A stretch of DNA of 64,000 nt from the NCBI RefSeq assembly GCF_020509005.1, contig NC_063017.1, forward strand, positions 1 through 64,000. The letters run 5' to 3'. The stretch comes from Fulvia fulva (taxonomy: Eukaryota > Ascomycota > Dothideomycetes > Mycosphaerellales > Mycosphaerellaceae). The position numbers were made by a program, and so were the translations under genes. The notes beneath the pieces were generated by a model, which saw only the letters and a program-made list of their open reading frames with translations, had not been told where the DNA came from and made no database searches. Below are positions 54,650 to 64,000 of this stretch, piece after piece (within the stretch, counting starts at the first letter, position 1; every line of letters starts with the position of its first letter).

Positions 54650-57600
54650 TCTAGGACCCTATCCGGCCTATATAGGTATATATCTATTGTTATATATAAA
54701 GGGAAACCCGAATAGGTGAAAACGCTTCCCGCCCCCGACTACTCCTTATCTAGATTAGCTTTCCCTCTAAACGTACGTAGTCTATATCACTACCCCGTTA
54801 GCCCCCGCTCCTAGCCGGTCTCGTCGCGCTACGTCGTATCCTCTCTTCCTATACTACTCCTACTAGGCGGTACTGTTCTAGCTAGCCCTTCTCTAGTATC
54901 TAGTTCGTAATACGCCGTAGGTCCTTAGCGTTGTTAAGAAGTGCCCTAATCGTCCGGTTCCTCGCCTTTACTATCTACTCTCCCCTTCCTAGCGACTACC
55001 TCGGACAGACGAGGAGTGCGTACCGTACGTTCTAGAAGCGATAGCCGTAGGGGCAGCTAGTATTCGTATATCCTAGAACCTTCCTCTATAATAGGTACCC
55101 CTAGAGGCCGATATGTTCGCTTCGTAGTTAGGTTACTGTACTACTCTATACCCTCGTAAGGCGGTAGTAGATAAGCTTCGGGGGGTACTTAACCGCGGAT
55201 TTTGTAGCTAACTATTCCTTAGGTTATCCCGCTAGCTAAGGGCGTCTACTATACCCTATAACCTAGTTGTTCTACCTCTCTTTCTATAGTTGCTCTATAA
55301 ACAATTTCTTACCTTCCTATTATATTACTAGCTATTCGTCCCTTACCCGGTAGTTCGGCTCGTTTCCGGGTCGAATGCCCTTATACGCTAGTACTAATTC
55401 GCGGGCCCTTACGACTATACTAGCGATAACCTTCTATACTAGGTACTATGCCGACTTGCCTAAGTAGGAGGTCCGTAGTCCCTAGATGTAGAGGTCGATT
55501 AGCGGTATAGCGGTCTCGTACTTAAGTATCCTCGTTAGTATCGACTTATATACCCTAGTGACCTTCCTTAGGCATTAGTTTTAGATCTTCGCTAGCGGCG
55601 CGACGAGTCCCTTCGATAGGTAGGCCCTCTCGCCTAAGGACTATACTTAGCTACTATAGGTAAGGACTGGCCGTATAATAGCCGTATATAGAAGTCGTAA
55701 CTACCGGAAGTCCGCCCCCTATATAGACGTAGTAAGCCTCTAGTATAATGCTATATTCTGTTTAGCTTTCCGTAATATTACCTATACGTGCTTCCTCTAC
55801 TATAGCGCCGGGTCTACCTATAGTCCGAGGATCCTAAGCTGACTTGCCGGATTAGTCGTATACCCCTATATCTAGATAGAAGCTTATATATTATAGAACC
55901 GTAGCCGGTACGTAAAGTATATTAGATTATACTTCTCTAGGGCAAACCGAGCCCCGTACCTCCTAGCCTAGGCCTCGTAGATCTTATGCTTCTCTTCTAA
56001 TAGCCTATAGTTCTCCTTAGTCGAGGAAGACTACGCTAGGATGTTCGTATCGTCTACGAAGCCGCTCGTAGCGGTGTTCTAGGATTCTAGGGCTAGGAGT
56101 AGCGTCGCTATAAAGAAGAGGAATAGGATAGGTACTAGCGTTAAGCCTTACGGGATTCTAGTATAGACTACTTAAAATGGGCCTCTATACTAGCCGACTA
56201 GGATCGACGTACTACGGTTTTAGAGGTAGGACCGTACGAAGTTAATAAGCTACTTAGGGAGTCCTTTCGACCTTAGGATATAGAGTAGCCGCGGGTATAA
56301 CACGTAGTCGAAGGCTCCCGATATGTCTAGGCTAAGTAAGGAAGCTACCTTGTCCCTATTCTTATACTAGATAGCCTTTACCTAAGAGGTAACAAGTTCT
56401 ATCGCGGATAGCGTCAATCGCTATAGGCGCGTACCTATCTAGGTGTCCGGGAGTAGGGAGTATTCCTCTACCGCCTCGGAGAGTCTCGTTATAACTAGCT
56501 TCTTAAGCGCCTTCCTAAGAGTGTTAAGGAGCGCAATTAGGCGGTACGACTTTACCTACGTATAGTCTTCCTTTTACGGCTTACGTAGGACTACCGTCGT
56601 CGATTGTTTAAATGCTATCGGGTAGTATCTAGTCTATAGGTAGGCGTTAAAGATCGCTATAACTACTAGGGCTAGTTAAGCTCTATACTTCTTTAGTAGC
56701 TCGTTTAGGATCCTATCCGGCCCCGGGGCTTTCTTCGCCGGCAACTTCCTAAGTATAGCGGCAAATTCTCCCTCGGACACCTCCTATTAGACCGCGATAC
56801 TAGGGGCTAGGGGAGTAGAGCTATTTATGTCGCTTAGATTATCCTCGACTAGGGGCGGGAAGAACTTGCTAGCTAGTAGACGCGCCTTGGCCTCGGGGTC
56901 GCTAACCGGGCTACTAGGCGATTATAGCGCTAGGATAGAGAAGGAGGGGCCCTATATAGGGTCCTATTGGGCCTATTTCGCTAGCTTCTACATCCTCTCT
57001 AGCTTACCGGCGATTTCTTCTACTATAGCCCTCTAGCCGACTGCTTTCTCCCTCCGTATTATAGCTTTCTTCTATTAGTATGCCTCCCTATATACGTTCT
57101 AGGCCTCCTCGCTATAGCTACTCGTCTATACCCGGCGGGCTCTCCTAGCTTCTCTTACTACCGTAGTATACTTCGGCGTCTAGTATAGTTTAGACTATAT
57201 CGTTAGTTAGGTAAGCGAACGTAAAGTAAGGTCGCTTTTCTTATTTCGTCTATTAACCCTTAGACTACCTCGTCTATCTCGTCTTTACTGTTATATTACT
57301 ACTACGCGATCTAGACTAGCCTCTCGGAGTCACCGAGGTACGCCTAGATATTAGCCTAGTAGGCCTTTCCCTAGTTTAGCTTAGGGGTTCTCGCTAGTGT
57401 ACGTTATATCTATATCGTAATAGAGGTCCTAACTAGTATATAGTCTAACGACGCCTCGAGTTTATATTCGATCCTATAGTAGGTTACCGTATAGTAGTAG
57501 CTATCTAAGATCTAGGAGAGGTCGATCGTGCCTTAGAGTCCCCCTCTTATTAAAGTCTCCTACTACGATATAGTACCCTTGTCTCTTAAGCGTACTGTCT

Positions 57601-59400
57601 AGGTGTCTATAGACCCCTAGGTCGCGGCTAGACCTCGAGGCTAGCGGTTATATATATAGGTTGTATATCTAGGTACTACCTACGTAGAGGGAGGTAATAT
57701 CGCCCCTGCCTTCTTCGTCTACGTAGTACACTACCTCCTAGTCGGATTCTAGTATGTCCTTGCTAACATAGAAGCACGTACGGGGTCTACCGTCGCCTCG
57801 TAGGTATGTCGTGTAGCCTAGTGACTTGTAGGTCGTTAGTCTCTTATAGTGCGGGTTAATCTATAGCTCCTAGATTGTAAGGACGTAGTGGACGCGCGGG
57901 TCCGCCTTGTATAGGAAATGGTTCTAGACTATATCCTTGCTATAGTTGACGTTATACTAGATGATGCTAAGCGTGTCGAGGCTAGTTATCGGCATCGATA
58001 ATCATTTCCTCTATAGCGTCCTATGTCCTACTACCCTATACGTCCTAGTCTACGCCTATCGGCTATCTACTAAAGGGGAGCCGGGCCTAGTTAGATTCCC
58101 TCGCCGTAGCTAGTAGAGCACGTAGCCTCCCGTACGCCCTAGGTTATATATCCTTTATATCGTTCTCGGCCCTAGGGCGCTTATACCCGACCGCCGCTAG
58201 TTAGTTCCGGTATAGGCTAGCCTTACGGTCGCCGTAGAATCTTAGGGCGACGGTTCTATTTGTGATTGCCTTGTTTTTCGATAGTTTCCGCTATAGGCAT
58301 TCCTTACTATACGATAGGTAGTACCCCGGACAGTTCGCGTACCGTCTCGTAGTCGATATATAGTCCCTAGATATATAGTCTCCTATATAGTTCGAGCAGG
58401 CCTATTTATTTATACACGTGTAGGTTTGGTGTCTATACTATTAGCATTTGAAGCATTAGAGGACACGAAAGGATAAGGAGTGCTTTTCTACTATCTTAAG
58501 GCTATATTACTAGACTAGGCCTTATTCTATTACTAGATCCGCCGCTTTCGCGTCTTATAGCTATACTATTAGCGCCGAGGCCTTCTTACCTTCTAGCTAT
58601 TTCCTGTAGAGCCAAGTCGCCTTCTAGATTAGAGAGTTAAGAGTGACCGGGTTGTCCTCTTAGAGAGCGCGTAGGTGACCCTAGTTAGTTAGGTCAAACT
58701 CCTTAGGTATGTCGTAGACTAGGATCGTAAATTGTTTCGTTAAGACCTTCGCTAATGCCGTAACCTTAGATACCTACTATAGCTATGCCTCTAGGTACCT
58801 CCTAGTAGTAGTAGAGCTAGTATAGATATATAGAGTACCGTTAGACTATTAGTTCACTACGACCACCCCTAGTTAGTTAATTCGTTAGGCGAGCTCCTTG
58901 TTCGATAGCTTCGTAACTTCGGCCTAGTCTTCCTTTACTACAATACGGATCGTAACTATATCGTACGTTAGGCGGGGGCCTAGTATCGATACTACGACCG
59001 ATACCTAGCTATAGGAGTGTTAATTCCGGGTGGCCTTATTAATCGCCTAGGACGTCGTCCTTATTTCTTATTACCCTCGGTACTACGACAGTATAAGCGC
59101 CGTACGTAGCTAAGTGATTATTACCTATAGAGACCGGTAAGGGAGCTAAACGTTAGTTTCTATACTTTTTACGTCCTCTATAAGTTGCTACTAGTTGTCT
59201 TAGGGGGGCTTTGCCTATAGGGCCGTAGGCGCCGTTAGTACCGTAGCCTAGGCTACTATTGCCTAGGAGTTACCTAATATAGCTAGGCACCTCCGCGGCG
59301 TTTAGAGCTAAAGAAACAGGGTGAAGAGAGCTTTAAGCTGTCTAGATTAAATAAGGTAGAACTCCCTTAGTCCTAGGGGCAGTGGCCTGCTTTATATATC
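54650..59400 (-). mobile_element. Tad1-like LINE retrotransposon, RIP-degraded
   Basis: The order on the minus strand is that of Tad1 elements. An ORF1-like region includes a zinc-knuckle relic (CFKC then THxYTC-like spacing, near 58440). An AP-endonuclease domain follows with VVGDFNK near 57550-57567 and an upstream INPHYKRL segment. Next is a reverse transcriptase with FVDDTNIL at 56044-56061, then a long 3' part reaching about 54650. The length (about 4.7 kb) is near full for a two-ORF LINE. Stops (mostly TAG and TAA from Trp, Gln) occur every few tens of codons. Boundaries are approximate, set where the neighbouring copia matches end. Confidence 0.8.
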
Positions 59401-59439
59401 GTTAGAATAGCCTTAATAAGAGCTTTCGAATGTGTCGTG

Positions 59440-62400
59440 TTTTGGCGCGAAAGGATCAACCAAGCTTAATAGTCTATAGTCGAGGCCCTCCTAGACTCTA
59501 TAGCGAGATATACTATCTTAGTATATTTATCCGAGGAGGACAACTAAGGAATCTTAGATATACGAGATACGAAAGAAATCTAGAAACTTCTATAGAAGAA
59601 GTATAGTAAGGTCTATAAGGCATACGTAGTAGCGCTTATAAAACAGCTAGTATCGTTTAAGCTACCGGACGATAAGATAATTAGACAAGGGTAGACATAT
59701 CTAGGTAACCTATCTATATAGATTGCCGAAATAGATAGTAAAGAGACCTACTATAAGGACCCTATCCGGAGGTTTAAGTACCTACTAAGTAGCCTCCCGG
59801 ACGTCTACGCTAGTACTAGGGACACTATCCTAGCCTAGCTAAACCTAGGCTAGGAATCCGCTATAACCTTACTTAAATCCTACAAATTACGGATCTAAGA
59901 GAGTAAGGGCGAGACCGCTCTATACTCCTAGAGGTAAGGGGGTAAGAGCGGCTACTTTATCTACGATAGTAACTACCTAGTTATATCGTGCCCGGAACTA
60001 GATTCCGTAAAGGAGTTTATTAAAAAGAAGAACACCTAGAAGCAACCGGAAAAGAAGTCCTACGAAGAGCTAGTCCGGGATCTAGAGAAGGCCTAAAACG
60101 CCCTTAAGAAGTCTAAGAAATAGTAGAAGGATAGGAGAAGCCAATCCGACAACAAGACAAAGGCAAAGGCGATACGAGCCTATACCTTACGAGAAAGCGA
60201 TGCCGAGGAAATATACGACGACGAAGTCGCCTATTCTACTACCGAAGTAAAAGGCAAGTTTCCCGCCTCCGAATAGTTACTAGACTCCTATACCTTCTTA
60301 TACATAACTAACAATAAGTCTCTATTCAGATCGCTTAGGAAACTAGCGAGAAGGAAAGTAATTAAAGTCGGTAGGGGGTACCTAGATATATTCTATAAAG
60401 GAATAGTAACTATAGGAGGCCTAACGGGGAAACAAATTGCGCTAGAGAAAGTCTTATTTATTCCTAATCTCGGAGTTAATCTAGTTTTATAGAGGCAGTT
60501 TAGTAAGCAATTCGATGTCGAACCTCTAAACTTTATACTTAAGTATAAGAGCGGAAAGCCTATCGTACGAACAGTACTACGAGGGGGGGTACCGGTAGTA
60601 TCTTCGATATCCGACTCCCTAAACTAGGTAGATAATAGACTACCGGAGGTACTATACGAGGAAGCTCTAGCCGCGGTAACTACCGAGGATCAGTAGGAGC
60701 TTTAGTATAGACGATTCGTACACCTAGGAAAAGGGTTACTCCGGAACGTCTATAGGGTAAGTAATAAGAAGGACCCGATCCCTATCCCGGACAAGTATAA
60801 CTATAAGGTATACTCTATCGCGAATATACGGAAGTTTAAAGGCGCTGTCGTAGAACGAAAGAACGAAAGACTTACGCTTATATCTATCGATATCTACGGA
60901 CCCTTCGAAAATACGACATCTAGGCTAGGTTTTAAATACTAGCTAGAGATCGTAGATCACTTCTTAAGAAAGAAGTAGGTGATCCCGCTTAAGAACAAAT
61001 CCGACGTACCGTAAGTACTACGATAATAGCGGCTAACTATAGAGAAAGTATCGAAATGCTACGTAAGAGTAGTACGGAGTAACAAGGTACCTAAGCTACT
61101 AATAGTTCTAAAAGAATAGGAGAAAGAATCGGGGGTTTAATACGATACGACGGATGCTTATAACTCTATACAAAACGGAGTAGTAGAAAGGTTAATCTAG
61201 GTATCGGAGAACGCGATCCGCGTAATACTCGAGGAATCGGGGATACCGGTAGAATTCTAGCCTAAAGCGCTAGAGGTATAGGCGGTTATACGTAACCTAC
61301 TACTAAACGGACCGTTACTTAATGGTATCTGACTTTTACCGGAAGAAGCATTTACTAGTAAAGTACCGACGGTAGATCACCTAAGAGTATAGGGTTATAG
61401 GGCAGTAGTTTATATAGAACCGAAATTATATCTAAAAGGGCTACGATAGGATAAGTTAATAAACCGGGGTAAGGAAGCTATTTTCGTTAGATACGGTCAA
61501 TCGACTAAGTAATAGTTATTCTAGGAGCTAGATATACGAGCTATTAGGCAGTATAGCTAAGTAGATTGGTTCGAAAACGAGAAGGGGGGAGATCTAGACT
61601 TAGGTATCTCCTTTACGAACTAACCTAGTAGGGTAACCGAACGAAGGCTAGTCGATCGACTACCGGCGGTCTCGCGACTACTACTAGGTTAGCGACTAGC
61701 GGATGCCCCGATAGTAATCTTACGATCCTCGGGTAGTATAATACCCTAACTTCCTACTACTAAAGTAGCCGTGTCCTCTATAGAAGAACCGACCTAGCTA
61801 ATCCCCGCTCCCTACGTAGAGACCGAACCCGCTACGGCTAAGGATAAAGGACTAACTGTCTTAAGACCGCTCTATATCTAACCTCCCGGTAGACTAGATA
61901 ATATCGCGGACTATAAGAAGATCGAGGAAACCCCGGAGCTACCGGAACTAATTATCCGGAGGAAAAGGACTAGGGATCCTAACGATAACTACGGCTAGGA
62001 CTAGGACTATAAGGCTAAGTACTATAAAGCTATAATAGCTTTGTTCTACTAACTACTATAGGTTAATAATAGACTTACCGATACCGACGAATGTATATTT
62101 ATAGCTACGGTAGAAGAACTATTCGACGAAGTCTAAGAATACGCCTTTACTATATTTGGACCCGGTATCGCCTACTAATAGGAAGTACCTATCCCGAAGA
62201 TATATAAGGCTACGGTAGGGGATCCTAAATAGGGCTACTTATAGAAGGACGCTATCAATACCGAGCTACTCTCGTTATTAAGTAATAATACCTAGGAAAC
62301 GGCTATCGCTCTAAGGGGGGCGAATATAGTCACCTCTAAGTAGGTCTTTAACGTAAAGAGACTTATTAGCGGAGCAATCGAAAAGTTCAAGGCAAGACTT

Positions 62401-63825
62401 ATCGTAAGAGGGTTTTTATAGAAATTCGGCGTTGACTTCGAAGAGACATTCGTACCTATAGTACGCTATAACACCCTAAGGGTCTTTATAGTAGTAGTTT
62501 ACGAGCGGGATCTCGAGATGTACTAGGTCGACGTTAACAATACGTTTACCTAAAGCTACCTAGCCGAAGACATCTATATAAAACCCCTACTAGGAGTCGA
62601 AACCCTACCGAATACGATCCTTAAGGTACTCGGGAGTCTCTACGGCCTAAAGTAGGTAGCTAGAGACTAGAACAAGCTCTATGTTACTACGTTAGTTAAA
62701 ATAGGATTCTACTAGTCCGAGGTAGACCTATGTCTCCTAACTTATACTAAGAGAGACATTATACTACTTATCTATATAGACGACATACCTATTATAGTAC
62801 TAAGGTTAGCCGACATCTAATAGTTTAAGAAGGGGTTTACGTAATACCTTAAGATTAAGGACCTCGGGGAACCGGAGAAACTACTAGGACTAAAGATTAC
62901 TCGCGATAGGCGTAACGGTACCCTAAAACTCGACTAGGGCTATTATATCCGTAAGGCCCTTACTAAAATAGACATAGTAAAAGAAAAGGCAAGCCTAACA
63001 CTCTCGCTAATAGATAGTTACGATAATCTCCGTCCTATAGCCCCGAACGACGAGAGATATAGTAAGGATGACTACTAGAGCGATAATAGGACCTAGATAT
63101 AGCTAATGACTATAACGAGACCGGACCTAGCCTTCCTACTCGGGAGAACTAGCACATATGTCGCGGATCTAATAAAGCGGTATATAAAAGTACTAAAGAA
63201 GGTCTCGAGATACCTAAGGTCGTTCCCCGACCTAGGGTTAATATTTAGACGTAGTAGCGGTGCCCTAACCGGATACTTAGACTCCGACTACGCGATAGAT
63301 CGAGTAGATAGGGTCTTAATTCTAGGACATGTCTAGCTAGTATATAGTACGCCTATATCCTAGATAAGTAAGAAGCAAAAGTCTATAGCAACCTCTACTA
63401 TAGAGGTAGAGTTTATAGCGATAATCGCCGCCGCGAAATAATCCTAGTTCCTAGCGGCTATCCTCCGAGAGATAAACTACCCGGGGCTAGTAGGAGACTG
63501 CTCTTTCTAACTAATAGTCCTAGCCGATAAGAGTACCGTCGACAAACTAAGACTAGTGCGCCTTATAGGGGATAACTAGGCGGCTCTGACCTTAGTTAAG
63601 GACGCCTATATCTACGAAAGATCTAAGTATATTAATGTTACCTATAACTATATTAGGCACCTCTAGTAGTAGAGGAAGATCAAAGTAGAGTACTACTATA
63701 CTAAGGAGATAGTAGTAGACGGTTTGACTAAGCCGCTAGCCGGTCCCTAGTTCTAGACCTTCGTACGACAGCTATAGCTAGTATAGTAGGAACAATCGTT
63801 CCTTGCCTTACGACCTAAGTAGGAG
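59440..63825 (+). mobile_element. Ty1/copia retrotransposon (copy 2), nearly full length but dead
   Basis: Plus-strand relics appear in Ty1/copia order: gag (59480-60200, with CPELDSVKEF after a mutated zinc knuckle near 59960-60000), protease, pre-integrase and integrase (60720-61300, NVYRVSNKKDP, IDIYGPFENT), reverse transcriptase (62330-63000, with IYIDDI near 62775), RNase H (GYLDSDYAIDRVDR near 63280) and the VDGLTKPLAGP tail near 63720. A purine-rich tract directly precedes the 3' LTR. Stops are frequent. A 5' LTR is not evident: coding similarity begins within 50 bp of the LINE, so the left end is truncated or obscured. Confidence 0.85.
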
Positions 63826-64000
63826 TGTTACGAATATAGGTTAGTAGGCATGTCGTACGGTACTAAGACTAACTTAGTATACACTAAGCTAGTCGAGACA
63901 ATAGTGCGGCAATACTATTATAACACCGTACGAATAGTAGGAGCAACTTAGAGGAACTGCCGTCGTAGGATAAGATATAGGTAAAACCGATAAGGCGTAG
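63826..64000 (+). repeat. Start of the 3' LTR of copia copy 2, cut by the window edge
   Basis: The sequence TGTTACGAATATAGG follows directly after a purine-rich tract (AAGTAGGAG), the usual polypurine-TG junction at the start of a 3' LTR. It runs to the end of the window without its CA terminus being visible, so the LTR is longer than 175 bp. Confidence 0.65.

Noticed and set aside
56827..57036. Open frame of 69 codons within the LINE on the plus strand
   Set aside because: It is antisense to the reverse transcriptase region and arises from altered composition.
1..64000. CRISPR arrays, prokaryotic operons, rRNA genes
   Set aside because: None were seen; the window is eukaryotic, and the repeated motifs are telomere, microsatellite or transposon sequence.

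Overview
The window is one end of a filamentous ascomycete chromosome. Dothideomycetes, perhaps a Mycosphaerella-type fungus, is an inference. The evidence is CCCTAA telomere repeats from base 1, short introns (about 40-70 nt, GT-AG, CTAAC/CTGAC-type branch sites), fungal families (Zn2Cys6 factor, promethin-like protein, GDP-mannose transporter, DUF3405, 2EXR-type) and a RIP-mutated transposon block at the right end.

Layout. 1-44: telomere, with coding sequence starting about 70 bp inside it. 0.1-7.5 kb: an unidentified gene, RNA polymerase I subunit A49, a promethin-like lipid-droplet protein, a 2EXR-like protein and a Zn2Cys6 transcription factor. 8-19 kb: an accessory-looking stretch with secreted-protein genes, several broken, a large gene of unclear integrity, and three MITEs that each have a perfect 9-bp target-site duplication. 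19-51 kb: mostly a conserved gene set on both strands: HSF1-type heat-shock factor, peptidyl-tRNA hydrolase, DCP1, a type II inositol-polyphosphate 5-phosphatase, a TXNDC9/PLP1-type phosducin-like protein, a GDP-mannose transporter, membrane and proline-rich proteins, plus a DUF3405 glycosyltransferase-like pseudogene with four stops. 51.17-64 kb: no intact gene. It is a nest of RIP-degraded elements: two Ty1/copia copies in opposite orientation, a Fot1/pogo-like DNA transposon inserted in one of them, and a Tad1-like LINE between them.

The housekeeping genes have no operon-like logic; each acts in its own pathway (rRNA transcription, decapping, phosphoinositide turnover, Golgi nucleotide-sugar import, stress response). 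The most interesting signals are the MITE family placed just upstream of small secreted-protein genes, the run of small secreted-protein genes each carrying one in-frame stop or frame break, and the sharp edge of the RIP block. Several frame breaks sit in homopolymers, so assembly indels are a real alternative to decay. Exon boundaries come from reading splice signals and phase by eye, not from transcripts.
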